DNA of 64,000 bases from an uncultured Marinobacter sp. (GCF_947259545.1 NZ_CAMYMK010000002.1:558001-622000), one strand, 5' to 3'. Counted from the first letter of the stretch, positions 18,432-27,338 are shown. Program-made: numbers and translations. Notes: generated by a model from the sequence alone, not told the origin.

Positions 18432-19193
18432 TTATGCCTGTAGCCATCCCGCAATGCGCCGGTTAATGAGTCGGGGAGAAATTTTGCCCAACCATACCAT
18501 CAACCGGTTACGCAGTCCCGGAATGACAATGGCGTTGCGGCGCTTGGCGAGCGCCCGTTTTACGACGGCTTCAGCCGACATGGCGCCGGCCTTGAAGAGC
18601 TTGGTGTCGGTCATGTTGGCTTCAGCCGCGAACTCTGATTGGGTCGCGCCCGGGCACAGGGCATTGACTGCCACGCCAGAATCCCGCAACTCCTCATGCA
18701 GAGCCTCGGAGAAGGACAGCACAAAAGCCTTGGTAGCGTAGTAGATGGCCATATTGGGGCCGGCCTGGAAGGCGGCGGTGGACGCGACATTGATAATGAA
18801 ACTGCCCTGGTTTTCCTTCAGGTTGGGTAAGAGCTTCCAGGTGAGTGATACCAGCGAAGCCACGTTTACCTGGATCATGTTCAGCTGACGCTCCAGAGAA
18901 AGCTCGCTAAAGGCGCCCCGGTCGCCAAACCCGGCGTTGTTAATCAGGCCGCCAAGCTGCCAGCCGGAGGATGCGACCGCCGCGGCAACCTGTTCGGCAC
19001 CATCCCCTGCGGCCAGGTCTGCGGCCAGAACTTCAACGGACACTCCATGCTGTTCAGACAACTCGCTGGCCAGAGCGGTCAGGCGATCTTCTCGTCGGGC
19101 CACGAGAATCAGGTTCTGCTTTTCTGCTGCAAGTTCGCGAGCAAACACTTCGCCAATGCCGGCACTGGCGCCGGTGATCAGTATATAGTTCAT
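18432..19193 (-). CDS. Short-chain dehydrogenase/reductase
   Basis: A classical SDR of 253 residues. ATG 19193 (MNYILITGASAGIG) is preferred over upstream in-frame starts because it begins the Rossmann fold, has GAGG twelve bases upstream and lies just inside the promoter. TGASAGIG is the NAD(P) loop, NNAGFG near 85, Ser near 140 and YYATK near 155 the catalytic set. The substrate is unknown. It is the first gene of an operon with tetR. Confidence 0.9.
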   Translation of the reverse strand: MNYILITGASAGIGEVFARELAAEKQNLILVARREDRLTALASELSEQHGVSVEVLAADLAAGDGAEQVAAAVASSGWQLGGLINNAGFGDRGAFSELSLERQLNMIQVNVASLVSLTWKLLPNLKENQGSFIINVASTAAFQAGPNMAIYYATKAFVLSFSEALHEELRDSGVAVNALCPGATQSEFAAEANMTDTKLFKAGAMSAEAVVKRALAKRRNAIVIPGLRNRLMVWLGKISPRLINRRIAGWLQA

Positions 19194-19208
19194 GGTTCCA
19201 ACCTCATT

Positions 19209-19227
19209 AAGTGAACGATGGTTACTT
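19209..19227. promoter_or_regulatory. TetR-type operator 1
   Basis: AAGTGAACGATGGTTACTT is an imperfect 19-bp palindrome directly abutting the -10 box of the SDR-tetR promoter. It shares the AAGT-A...GGTTA-TT pattern with the second site 45 bp away, centre to centre. Binding by the adjacent TetR protein is inferred from position and symmetry. Confidence 0.6.
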
Positions 19228-19256
19228 AATATACGGAAGCCTTCCTGTGGTGTAAA
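19228..19256 (-). promoter_or_regulatory. Sigma-70-type promoter of the SDR-tetR operon
   Basis: On the minus strand TTTACA (19256-19251), a 17-base spacer and TATATT (19233-19228) make a near-consensus promoter. The -35 box overlaps operator 2 and the -10 box touches operator 1, so binding at either would block RNA polymerase. Confidence 0.6.
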
Positions 19257-19272
19257 TAACCATTGGTCACTT
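19254..19272. promoter_or_regulatory. TetR-type operator 2
   Basis: AAATAACCATTGGTCACTT is a 19-bp palindrome with an ACCA-x-TGGT core and few mismatches between arms. It overlaps the -35 box of the SDR-tetR promoter. Confidence 0.6.
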
Positions 19273-19475
19273 ATTTCTGAAGCCTGATCAGTTATGGGCC
19301 GGTAGAACCCTTTGGCTGGGCGATGGGGGTCAGCCAGCCGTGGCACGCGATCTTTGCTGCCGCCCGGCGAGATCATTCCGTTGCCGGGAGTAGCGTTTGG
19401 GTTGACTCCAATCAATCTTGCGATTTCCAGATCAGTGCTACTCTGATAACACACACATAGGAAAGAGGTTTCGTC

Positions 19476-19916
19476 ATGGACAAAGGTTCCCAAAGCATTG
19501 TTGTTGCCTGCGATGGTTCGGCACAATCGCTGAGCGCAGCAAAAACGGCCGCTGACCTGGCTGATGCCACGGGCCACCCACTGAAACTGTTAGCGGTGTC
19601 GCCTTATTCACAAACCGAAACACTGGTGATTGCCGGCTATGAGCAAACCAAGGTTGATGCTGCCAAGGAACAATATGGCCGCAAAGTGTTCGATGCCACC
19701 AAGGAGGCTCTGGGTGGCCGGGCTGACTCCGCGGAAGAGATTCTGCTCAGCGGAGATCCGGCGCATGAAATCATCGAGTATATACACAGCAACCCCGGCA
19801 CCCACCTGGTACTGGGTCGACGCGGTTACTCGGCGGTGCGCAGTCTTACCCTTGGCAGCGTAAGCGAAAAGATAGTCAGGCACGCCACCGGACCCGTTAC
19901 CGTGGTAGGGCCATAG
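19476..19916 (+). CDS. Universal stress protein, UspA family
   Basis: A 146-residue single-domain universal stress protein, cytosolic. The N-terminal strand SIVVACDGS and the C-terminal ATP-binding signature G-x2-G-x9-GS (GRRGYSAVRSLTLGSVS, near 115-130) indicate the nucleotide-binding UspA type. AGAGG precedes the ATG. It is divergent from the SDR gene across about 280 bases that hold the operators described above; nothing else was seen in that gap. Confidence 0.92.
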   Translation: MDKGSQSIVVACDGSAQSLSAAKTAADLADATGHPLKLLAVSPYSQTETLVIAGYEQTKVDAAKEQYGRKVFDATKEALGGRADSAEEILLSGDPAHEIIEYIHSNPGTHLVLGRRGYSAVRSLTLGSVSEKIVRHATGPVTVVGP

Positions 19917-19970
19917 ACCTGTCCCGGGCTTTCGCTCGCCATGGGAGAATAGCGGCAAGGGGGAATGAAT

Positions 19971-20387
19971 ATGCGGCGCTTTATACGTCACCCTACGGAT
20001 TTCCCGATCCTTGTGTTCTCAAAGGATGACTCCCATGGCGACGAGGCCAGCTTGTGTGACATCAGTCAGGGTGGTCTGGCCTGCAATCTCAAAAGAAAGT
20101 TCCGGCGTGGTGAATCGGTTGCGCTTGGGATTCCATCATTACAACAGGATTACCAGATCTCGGGCCAGATCGTGAGATGCAGACGCTGCGGCAAGGGCTA
20201 TCGGGTTGGCATCCAGTTCAGCGATGAAACCGAAGCCTTTAAAAGCAAAATGGTAGAGCAGGTCTGTCAGATAGAGCACTTCCGCCGGGAGCTCTGCCGG
20301 GATGGCTGTGAAATGGACATTGAAACAGCGGCGCGTGAATGGATTGAACGCTATGGTAGTCAATTTGCGGATATCTTTTCAGGATAG
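19971..20387 (+). CDS. PilZ-domain c-di-GMP-binding protein
   Basis: A 138-residue protein with an N-terminal PilZ domain: RRFIRHP (R-x3-R) at the start and DISQGG (D-x-S-x2-G) near 33. About 45 residues follow the domain (from KMVEQVCQIEHFRREL) and form a conserved-looking helical tail with two cysteines. ATG 19971 is preferred over ATG 19965 because AAGGGGG is seven bases away rather than adjacent. It is followed 28 bases later by an MscS-type channel, so the two may be co-transcribed. Confidence 0.85.
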   Translation: MRRFIRHPTDFPILVFSKDDSHGDEASLCDISQGGLACNLKRKFRRGESVALGIPSLQQDYQISGQIVRCRRCGKGYRVGIQFSDETEAFKSKMVEQVCQIEHFRRELCRDGCEMDIETAAREWIERYGSQFADIFSG

Positions 20388-20415
20388 ATAAACGTGGGCT
20401 CAGGGAGGCGTGTTA

Positions 20416-21462
20416 TTGGAAGTATTTGAGCTCGTGTTCAAAGCATGGTTATGGCCTGGGTTATCGGCAGTTCTTGCCGTGGTCGTTACGTTTGTAATCT
20501 ACCGGCTGGCTCTGGCACTGGTTCGTCATTTCTCTGAGTCGAGAGCTGTGCCGAGATTGTTTCTCGATGCTGCGGCCAGAGCCCTTGGTGTGGTGGTGTG
20601 TCTGCTGGCACTGACAGGGTCGTTAAAAGCAGCGCCGGACGATTTGCCATGGTTGGCCGGGATTCAGCAAGCCACGACTTTATTCCTCATTCTTGCGTTG
20701 ACTTGGGTGGTGGTTCGGCTGACTTCCGCCATCGGCGATGTCATTGTCGTACTGAACCCGGCATTGGAGGGCCAGTGGAAACGGGCCCGCAAGGTGGAAA
20801 CCCAAACCCGATTCCTGGTCCGGGCCCTGAACATTCTCATCGTGATCATTGGTTTTGGCGCGGCCCTGATGACCTTCGAGTCGGTTCAGCATATGGGGGC
20901 GAGCCTGCTCGCTTCCGCCGGTGTTGGCGGCCTTATTCTCGGGTTCGCAGCCCGCCCGGTGCTGAGCAACCTGCTGGCCGGGATGCAGATTGCACTCACA
21001 CAGCCATTCCGTATAGACGATGTGCTGTATGTACAGGGCGAGTGGTGCTGGGTGGAGGAGGTGACTGCCACTTATGTCGTGTTAAGGGTCTGGGACCTGC
21101 GCCGGCTGGTCGTCCCGTTACAGTGGTTTATTGAGAACCCGTTCCAGAACTGGTCCAGAAACAGTTCCGATTTGCTGGGCACGGTGTTTGTCTGGGTGGA
21201 TTACACCATGCCGGTAGAGCCACTTCGACAGGAGTTCAACCGTTTGTTGGGTGAGTCGAATCTTTGGGATGGTAAATTGGCGACGGTGCAGGTCACGGAC
21301 ACCAGTGACCAGGCCATGCAGGTGCGGTTTTTGATGAGCGCCTCAAGCTCCAGCAATAACTGGGACTTGAGGTGCGCTGTTCGTGAGGGGCTGGTCAAGT
21401 TTATTCAGGAACACTATCCCGCCCAACTGCCCCGCCTGAGGGCTCGGGTGGTTGATAGTTGA
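20416..21462 (+). CDS. MscS-family mechanosensitive ion channel
   Basis: A small-conductance-type channel of about 348 residues in the inner membrane. Hydrophobic helices lie near 10-30, 50-70, 85-110 and 135-160; GVGGLILGFAARPVLSNLLAG (about 175-195) is the pore-lining TM3 with its Gly/Ala pattern, followed by the beta domain (QPFRIDDVL). TTG 20416 is chosen because GGGAGG lies seven bases upstream; in-frame GTG 20410 sits too close to it. The tail lacks extra regulatory domains. Confidence 0.87.
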   Translation: MEVFELVFKAWLWPGLSAVLAVVVTFVIYRLALALVRHFSESRAVPRLFLDAAARALGVVVCLLALTGSLKAAPDDLPWLAGIQQATTLFLILALTWVVVRLTSAIGDVIVVLNPALEGQWKRARKVETQTRFLVRALNILIVIIGFGAALMTFESVQHMGASLLASAGVGGLILGFAARPVLSNLLAGMQIALTQPFRIDDVLYVQGEWCWVEEVTATYVVLRVWDLRRLVVPLQWFIENPFQNWSRNSSDLLGTVFVWVDYTMPVEPLRQEFNRLLGESNLWDGKLATVQVTDTSDQAMQVRFLMSASSSSNNWDLRCAVREGLVKFIQEHYPAQLPRLRARVVDS

Positions 21463-21470
21463 AGGCGAGT

Positions 21471-22400
21471 TCATGCAACCCGATTACGCCCATTGCTTTT
21501 AGCCTGGTATAGTGCTTGGTCTGCCTGGGTGATAAAGCGATCCTCGTCCATATCGATAGCTGGTATCACTGTAGAGACGCCAATGCTGATGGTTAGCCAG
21601 GGGCTGGTCGGTGACGCTTCGTTGGGGATCCTCAGGTCGGCTACCGAGTGGAGTAATCGATTCGCCAGCTCCCTGGCTTGGTCCTCAGAGGTATTACTCC
21701 AGATCAATGCGAACTCCTCTCCGCCATAGCGGGCACAGCTGTCCCCCGGCCGGTTGGTGAATCCGGTGAGTGTCTGTCCGACCTTTTTGAGACACGTGTC
21801 GCCTACGGGGTGTCCATAAGTGTCGTTAATCAGTTTGAAGTGGTCAATATCCAGCATGGCTAATGATAATGGCTGGCCTTCCCTTCGTGCCCGCTGCCAT
21901 TCATCGTGGAGAGTCTGATCAAAGGTGCGCCGGTTTGCCAGTCCGGTGAGGGCATCGACCCGGGATAACCTGCGGACTTGCTGTTCGGCCAGTTTCCGGT
22001 CGGTGATATCCTGATGGGTAATGACATAGTATTGATGGCTCGCCAGATCAAACGGCGTTACCCTCATGGTAAACCATCGTTTTGTCTGGGGGCTGTGGCA
22101 TGGATATTCGTAATAGAAATAGGGCAAAAGTCCTTTGATAACCGCGCGGACTCCCTCAACTGCCTCTCCGGCAGTTTTATCCCCTCGCCATACCGCACGG
22201 TCGCAAATTTCCAGGTAGTTCTGGTGTAACCAGTCTCCATCGCGAGTGCACGCGTTGTCCTGCCCGAATGTTATCCAGCTATTGTTGACAAAGGCAATGC
22301 TGCCATGACAATCGATAACAACAATATGCTCGGTAATAGAGTTCAGAACCGATCTAAGAAAACCATCAGGAATGTTTGGAAATTCAGGCATTGAGCTCAT
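21471..22400 (-). CDS. PAS-GGDEF diguanylate cyclase
   Basis: A 309-residue soluble cyclase expected to make c-di-GMP. An N-terminal PAS domain (about 14-135, ending in DITDRK) is followed by a GGDEF domain with an intact GGEEF at 226-230 and an inhibitory I-site RPGD at 217-220, five residues ahead. DALTGLANRR and LDIDHFKLINDTYGH are canonical. AGGA precedes the ATG. It lies 25 bases after the symporter gene on the same strand, which may be read-through rather than a functional link. Confidence 0.93.
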   Translation of the reverse strand: MSSMPEFPNIPDGFLRSVLNSITEHIVVIDCHGSIAFVNNSWITFGQDNACTRDGDWLHQNYLEICDRAVWRGDKTAGEAVEGVRAVIKGLLPYFYYEYPCHSPQTKRWFTMRVTPFDLASHQYYVITHQDITDRKLAEQQVRRLSRVDALTGLANRRTFDQTLHDEWQRARREGQPLSLAMLDIDHFKLINDTYGHPVGDTCLKKVGQTLTGFTNRPGDSCARYGGEEFALIWSNTSEDQARELANRLLHSVADLRIPNEASPTSPWLTISIGVSTVIPAIDMDEDRFITQADQALYQAKSNGRNRVA

Positions 22401-22425
22401 CCTGGATTAAGGTTCCAGCAGTTTG

Positions 22426-23751
22426 TCATTGTGGTAACCGCTTGCCAGACCAGTTCTCCATCAGCCGGCAGGTGATGAGGTCTCCGGTGACGTTAATGGC
22501 AGTACGGCACATATCCAGAATCCGGTCCACACCCATTATCAGGGCTATCCCGCTGGGAGGCACGCCCACTGACTGCAGTACCATCGACAGGATAACGATA
22601 CCGACCCCCGGTGTTGCAGGCGAGCCAATGGAGGCGCCCACGGCCATAGCGACCACGAGCGCCATACTGCCCAGGCCCAGATCAATGCCGTAAACTTGTG
22701 CCAGAAAAATGGTTGCAACGGCCTGATAGAGAGCCGTCCCGTTCATGTTGATGGTGGCGCCAAGCGGAATCACAAACTGGGAAACAGAAGGCCGTACCCC
22801 TAGTTTGTCTTCCGCTGTGCGAATGGACAGCGGCATTACAGCGGCGGAGCTTGATGTCGAGAATGCAAGCAGCAATACATCCCGGCTGTCTTTCAGGAAC
22901 CGCAGCGGTGACTGGTCCGCCAGAAACTTCAAAATGAGCATATAGAACCCCAGCAGTACGATCAGTCCGGCAATAACGGTAGCCACATAGGATGCCATGC
23001 CCAACATTGCCCGAAATCCAAGCGTCGTCGTCAGCTGCGCCATCAGACCGAACACCGCAATGGGGGCAAGCCGCATGGCCCAGCGAACGACCGTCATGCA
23101 GACTTGTTGGAGGGAGTCGAGTAAATCAAGCAAAGGGCGGGATTTTTCCGGAGCCATGCTGACCAGGGCAATCCCGACAATGATGGAAAAAATCACCACC
23201 TGCAGCATCTGGCCCTCGACCATCGCATCCAGGGGATTGCCCGGTAACAGTCCAATCAGGGTTTTTGGCAACTCATCGATGCCCGGCATCGTGGCGGCGG
23301 GTACGTTGTTTTGTCCGGTCACGGCTGGGGTCGCCAGTCCTTTCATCATGCTGCCGGGATTGATCAGCCCACCAATCCAGAGACCAATCGATGCCGCAAT
23401 AGCGGTCGTGACGATGAAGAAACCGGTTACCCTCAGCCCGAGTTTTCTCAGTTGATCCAGATCCTCGCTGGCAGCGAGACCTCTCACGACGGAGGCAATC
23501 ACCAGGGGAATCACGATCATCTGGATGGTGGCAAGGAACAGTTGCCCCGGGAAGGCCAGCCAGTTACCAAACAGGGTTCCGGTTTTCGGCTCGACCAGGC
23601 CCACGGAGGGACCAAGCAATGTGCCGGTCACCAGCCCGAGAAACATACCGACCAAAACTTTCAGCCAAAGCTTTCCCTGCACGAGCCCTGAGAGATAGCT
23701 GCTCAGGTGACGAAGAGGGCGGGGATAAAGGTTGCCCGCGTGGTTTGCCAT
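22426..23751 (-). CDS. Dicarboxylate/amino acid:cation symporter (DAACS family)
   Basis: An inner-membrane secondary transporter of about 441 residues related to GltP and DctA. Hydrophobic segments fill the chain. FSTSSSAAVMPL is the serine-rich re-entrant loop, GATINMNGTALYQ the TM7 motif with the sodium/substrate site, and GSPATPG lies in the second hairpin. ATG 23751 has GGAG eleven bases upstream; an in-frame TTG at 23787 has none. It follows the haloalkane dehalogenase gene by about 130 bases on the same strand and may import a carboxylate or amino acid for that operon, which is inference. Confidence 0.9.
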   Translation of the reverse strand: MANHAGNLYPRPLRHLSSYLSGLVQGKLWLKVLVGMFLGLVTGTLLGPSVGLVEPKTGTLFGNWLAFPGQLFLATIQMIVIPLVIASVVRGLAASEDLDQLRKLGLRVTGFFIVTTAIAASIGLWIGGLINPGSMMKGLATPAVTGQNNVPAATMPGIDELPKTLIGLLPGNPLDAMVEGQMLQVVIFSIIVGIALVSMAPEKSRPLLDLLDSLQQVCMTVVRWAMRLAPIAVFGLMAQLTTTLGFRAMLGMASYVATVIAGLIVLLGFYMLILKFLADQSPLRFLKDSRDVLLLAFSTSSSAAVMPLSIRTAEDKLGVRPSVSQFVIPLGATINMNGTALYQAVATIFLAQVYGIDLGLGSMALVVAMAVGASIGSPATPGVGIVILSMVLQSVGVPPSGIALIMGVDRILDMCRTAINVTGDLITCRLMENWSGKRLPQ

Positions 23752-23878
23752 AGCCGCGAATTCTCCGGGATTCCTGAATTTTTCCAACAGAAAGCTTAGT
23801 GCATCTGGCCCAGGAAAAGGCTGAGCCAGATCAAGAAGAAAGGCAGCGACAGGTTAATCTTGGGCGAACGTTGAGCGG

Positions 23879-24769
23879 TCAGGCTAGCGTCGCAAGCAGA
23901 TCGTTAATCGCCCTGGCAAAGGGCACCGGTGAATCCTCCTGGAGGAAATGACCGCCTTTGAGGGTGACATGAGGCTGATCTTTGGCGCCCGGAATTCGCT
24001 TCTGCATGTACGCATCCCCCCCGCGGGTAATCGGGTCGCCGTTGCTGAAGGTGGTGAGAAAGGGTTTCTCCCAGCGTTCGAGAACCTTCCACGCCTTGCG
24101 GTTGGCTTCGCTTGCCGGGTCATCCGGGCGCATCGGAACCAGGCGAGGAAATGCCCGGGCGCCTGCCTTGAATTTCTTGCTTGGGAAGGGAGCATCATAC
24201 GCCCGTAATTCATCCGGGCTCAATTTCCGGAATGAACCAACATTGATGATTCGGCCAATTGGAAACCATGGGCTGTGCAGTGCAAAGTTCTTCCAGATCT
24301 TGAACGCTGCTGGTGCTTGCTGGTCACCGGTGGGCAGCATCCCGTTTCCGATTACGATGGCACGGAAACGGTCAGGGTTTTCGGCGGCGAGCCGAAGGCC
24401 CAGAAGGGAGCCCCAGTCCTGGCACACCAGCGTGATGTTGTTCAGTTCGAGCTTATCAATGAACAGCTGCATCCATTCCATATGCCGTTGATAGCTGTAA
24501 TCATCGATGGAAGTGGGTTTGTCGGATTTGCCGAAGCCAATCAGGTCTGGCGCAATCACCCGATGGCCGGCCGCTGAACATATGGGAATCATGTGGCGGT
24601 AGAGATAGGACCACGAAGGCTCCCCATGCATCATGAGAACGGGGTTGGCATCGCTCGGCCCTTCATCCACGTAATGCATCCGCAGGCCGTCCAGCTCGAC
24701 ATAATGTGGATCGAAGGGGTAGTCGAGCAGTCGATCAAAGCGTGCATCCGGGGTTCTTACAAAATCCAT
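23879..24769 (-). CDS. Haloalkane dehalogenase, HLD-I type
   Basis: Hydrolyses carbon-halogen bonds to give alcohol, halide and a proton. The 296-residue alpha/beta-hydrolase has the dehalogenase signature instead of a serine: HGEP at 48-51, nucleophile Asp118 in CQDWG with halide-binding Trp119, a cap-domain Trp159 (KIWKNF) that can be the second halide ligand, Asp245 (SNGDP) as the acid, and His274 (GGHFLQED). This D-W-W-D-H layout fits subfamily I, as in DhlA. It is the third gene of an operon after the PfkB kinase and racemase-like genes, 20 bases after the latter. AAAGG precedes the ATG. True substrates are unknown. Confidence 0.92.
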   Translation of the reverse strand: MDFVRTPDARFDRLLDYPFDPHYVELDGLRMHYVDEGPSDANPVLMMHGEPSWSYLYRHMIPICSAAGHRVIAPDLIGFGKSDKPTSIDDYSYQRHMEWMQLFIDKLELNNITLVCQDWGSLLGLRLAAENPDRFRAIVIGNGMLPTGDQQAPAAFKIWKNFALHSPWFPIGRIINVGSFRKLSPDELRAYDAPFPSKKFKAGARAFPRLVPMRPDDPASEANRKAWKVLERWEKPFLTTFSNGDPITRGGDAYMQKRIPGAKDQPHVTLKGGHFLQEDSPVPFARAINDLLATLA

Positions 24770-24789
24770 AACCTATGCCTTTCTGTTCT

Positions 24790-25533
24790 TTATTGTGTGG
24801 GAACTTCCTCGAACAGTCTGCCCAGTCCAGACTGGGGTGTCAGTTTCCCACATAAACGCAGGGCTTCCCAGAAACTGACCTGGTTCGCTGTCAGAACTGG
24901 CTTGCCAGTGGCTTGCTCCAGATCGGTCAGCCACGCGGCAGAGTGCAGGGCGGTGTCAGGAATAAGCAGCGCGTCAGCGTCCTGACGGGTGTTTTCCAGT
25001 GCAAAGCTGATCACTTCTTCTTTGCCCAGGGTGCCAACTTCGGCCGCCGTTACAATGCCCCGGCTTGCATGGTGTACCACACTGATATCGAAGTGGTTGA
25101 GGAACTGGCGGAATCGCTGGGCAATGTCTTCCGGATAGGTGGCGGCAATGGCCACCGTTTCTGCGTCAACGGCTTTGACCGCCCGGGCAAACGCCATGGC
25201 TGTTGTGGAGGCGGGTACACAGAGCATTTTCTCAAGAGCATCAATCTGTTTGCTGATGCCATCCAGGCCGAGGACAAAGCTTGCGCTGGTGGAGGTCCAC
25301 ATGACGGATTCAATCTGTGAGCCGGCAAGGGCTTCCGCGCCTTTTGATAGTCGGCCGATACTGCCCATTTCACTGAGTGCTTCAACGGTGTGGGCGTCTT
25401 CGCGAAACTCGGTGTGGATCAGGGTGATCTGGGCTGGTGGCTCTATCATGGTAGCCATCAGAGGGTAGTCATCCTCGGCCGCGTAACCTGGATAAAGAAA
25501 CCCGAGTCTGGCTGGAGGCGATGTCTGGCTCAT
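24790..25533 (-). CDS. Asp/Glu racemase-superfamily protein (maleate isomerase / arylmalonate decarboxylase-like) without catalytic cysteines
   Basis: A 247-residue protein of the maleate isomerase/AMDase branch: GFLYPG at the N-terminus, SVMWTSTSAS near 76-85, LLIPDTALHS near 189-198 and LTANQVSFWEAL near 214-225 are the family landmarks. In active relatives the second and third of these hold cysteines; here the matching positions are Thr80 and Asp193, and the only cysteines (105 and 228) lie elsewhere. It may have another chemistry or a binding role. AAGGAG precedes the ATG. It sits between the PfkB kinase (gap 39) and haloalkane dehalogenase (gap 20) in one operon. Confidence 0.75.
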   Translation of the reverse strand: MSQTSPPARLGFLYPGYAAEDDYPLMATMIEPPAQITLIHTEFREDAHTVEALSEMGSIGRLSKGAEALAGSQIESVMWTSTSASFVLGLDGISKQIDALEKMLCVPASTTAMAFARAVKAVDAETVAIAATYPEDIAQRFRQFLNHFDISVVHHASRGIVTAAEVGTLGKEEVISFALENTRQDADALLIPDTALHSAAWLTDLEQATGKPVLTANQVSFWEALRLCGKLTPQSGLGRLFEEVPTQ

Positions 25534-25572
25534 GTGTCGCTCCTTGTGTTCCGCGCGAATTAAGGGACCGGT

Positions 25573-26469
25573 CTATCTTCCCCGGACTATCTCCTTCAGT
25601 GCGTTCCCGGAGGCGCGTTCCGAGGCAAGACTCCTGGACTTTACGCATAGGGCGCCACTCGCAGCGGCGAGTTGCAGGCATTCGCGCTCCGGCAAACCCC
25701 TCAGGTAGCCAAACAGGAAACCACTGAAAAAGGCATCACCGGCGCCGTTGCTGTCCTCAACCTGGTTGACCGGGTAAGCCGGCTGTTCCAGCCACTCGCC
25801 TTCAGCATTGGCCAGGGTGGCGCCAGCCGCTCCATGGGTACAGACCACCAACCGTTTCCCCTGCAGTAGAAGTCGTGCCATAACCTGACGATAGTCCGGC
25901 AGGTTGTCACTGGCCAGGAACACAACGTCAGCAGCGTCGATAAAGGCCTGGTGGTGGGCATTGCTGCCATCGTAATCGTGCAGGTCCGTCCAGATCGGGA
26001 CACCGAGCCTGACGGCTTCCTCCAGTATAGGACGGGTATAGTCCAGAATGTTGATAACCGCGATGCTGCAGCCCTTCAGGGCTTGATCGATGGAGGACCA
26101 TTCCAGCGTTACCTTGCGAGCTGGCGGCTGGACGAAGATCGAGAGACGCTCACCCGTGGGTGCCATGAGGTTGACGTGCTGCTCGGTTGGTTCTGCGGTT
26201 TCGCTGATGAGAGTCTCGACCCCAGCCTGTTCCAGTGTCTGGCGGATCATCTGTCCCTCCCGGTCGTTTCCCACCACCGCATGAAGGGCAACCGGGACTT
26301 CAAGAGCCTCGAGGTTCAGTGCCTTACCTACACCGGTGCTGCCAACAGCCCGATAACTCCGGTTCGGCCAGACGGTCTGCGCGTAAGCCCCGGGAAACGC
26401 ATCGACATGTACGATGGTGTCGAAAGACGCTCCACCCACTACAAATACCGGTTTTATTGTTTGTTCCAT
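25573..26469 (-). CDS. PfkB-family sugar/nucleoside kinase
   Basis: A ribokinase-fold kinase of 298 residues from ATG 26469, where GGAGAG lies about nine bases upstream; an ATG at 26496 lacks a ribosome site. GGASFDTIVHVDAFP near the start is the PfkB N-terminal region, and DSNGAGDAFFSGF near 245 is the anion-hole signature with the catalytic Asp. The phosphate acceptor cannot be told. It leads an operon with the racemase-like and dehalogenase genes. Upstream, 26470-26765 holds no gene or clear signal that I can see. Confidence 0.85.
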   Translation of the reverse strand: MEQTIKPVFVVGGASFDTIVHVDAFPGAYAQTVWPNRSYRAVGSTGVGKALNLEALEVPVALHAVVGNDREGQMIRQTLEQAGVETLISETAEPTEQHVNLMAPTGERLSIFVQPPARKVTLEWSSIDQALKGCSIAVINILDYTRPILEEAVRLGVPIWTDLHDYDGSNAHHQAFIDAADVVFLASDNLPDYRQVMARLLLQGKRLVVCTHGAAGATLANAEGEWLEQPAYPVNQVEDSNGAGDAFFSGFLFGYLRGLPERECLQLAAASGALCVKSRSLASERASGNALKEIVRGR

Positions 26470-26765
26470 CTGGCTTCTCTCCCTGGCAGGGTTCATTCGG
26501 TTTTAATGCCAAGATACGCTCTTCGAGACGCTGGCAGCTCCTTCCTGCTTGCGCCTTTCGGGAACGATCCTCAGGGCGTAGCTGCAAGCTAAGCCAGACA
26601 GGTGGTCATAATCCATGGATCCGTATGGACTAGCTGTGCGTCAGCTGGAAGAGGAACTGAGTCATCCACACACCGGATCCCAGTGGAGGGAGATGGTCAG
26701 GAAAATGATGCCAGTGGGTAATCGTTGAAGAGTACTCGGAAACTGTCTTTTCTCTGCTATCGACC

Positions 26766-27263
26766 TCAGCCATCCTGGGAGTCCGGGATGGCGAGGGGGC
26801 GACCCGTATTATTCTGAAGCCCGTCCATCAGGGGCATCATGTCTCTGGGATGGATTTCTTCGCCGCACTCCGAACAGCGTAACTCCGGGCTGGTTTTATG
26901 GCCGCAGGGTTTGTGGACATACTCCAGTGGGGGGTGGCTGCCGTCTTCGTTCATCCAGGTGTTTCCCCAATTGGTGAGCACCAGCATTACCGGGTAAAGG
27001 GCCAGCCCCGCTTCGGTCAGTTTGTACTCATAGCGTTTGGGCGCTTCCTGGTACAGAACCTTCTTAAAGACCTTTTTCTCCACCAGCCGATTCAGACGAT
27101 CCGAAAGCAGATGGCGGGTAATGCCGAGCTGTTTCTGAAAGTCCTCGAATCGGCAGGTGCGCAGAAATGCATTGCGGATAATCAAGAGCGTCCAGCGATC
27201 GCCCAGAATAGACAGGCTGCGCGCGACCGGGCAGTTTTTTTCTCCAAGTTCATGCCATTTCAT
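26766..27263 (-). CDS. HxlR-family transcriptional regulator
   Basis: A 165-residue winged-helix regulator: CPVARSLSILGDRWTLLIIRNAF (about 11-33), RFEDFQKQLGITRHLLSDRLNRL (about 38-60) and KRYEYKLTEAG are HxlR landmarks. Cys11 is at the usual redox-sensitive position. A C-terminal extension carries PCGH...CSEC (about 117-133), a possible metal site. GAGGGG precedes the ATG. It is divergent from the PF10118 gene at 27426; the 162-base gap contains inverted copies of a GTTCTAAAA motif that are candidate operators. Confidence 0.88.
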   Translation of the reverse strand: MKWHELGEKNCPVARSLSILGDRWTLLIIRNAFLRTCRFEDFQKQLGITRHLLSDRLNRLVEKKVFKKVLYQEAPKRYEYKLTEAGLALYPVMLVLTNWGNTWMNEDGSHPPLEYVHKPCGHKTSPELRCSECGEEIHPRDMMPLMDGLQNNTGRPLAIPDSQDG

Positions 27264-27338
27264 GCCGGTTTCCCCTCGTTATCCCAGGACAACCTCGCCG
27301 GTCAGGGCGTCGTTCAGAATGGGACAACTGTTATGCAA

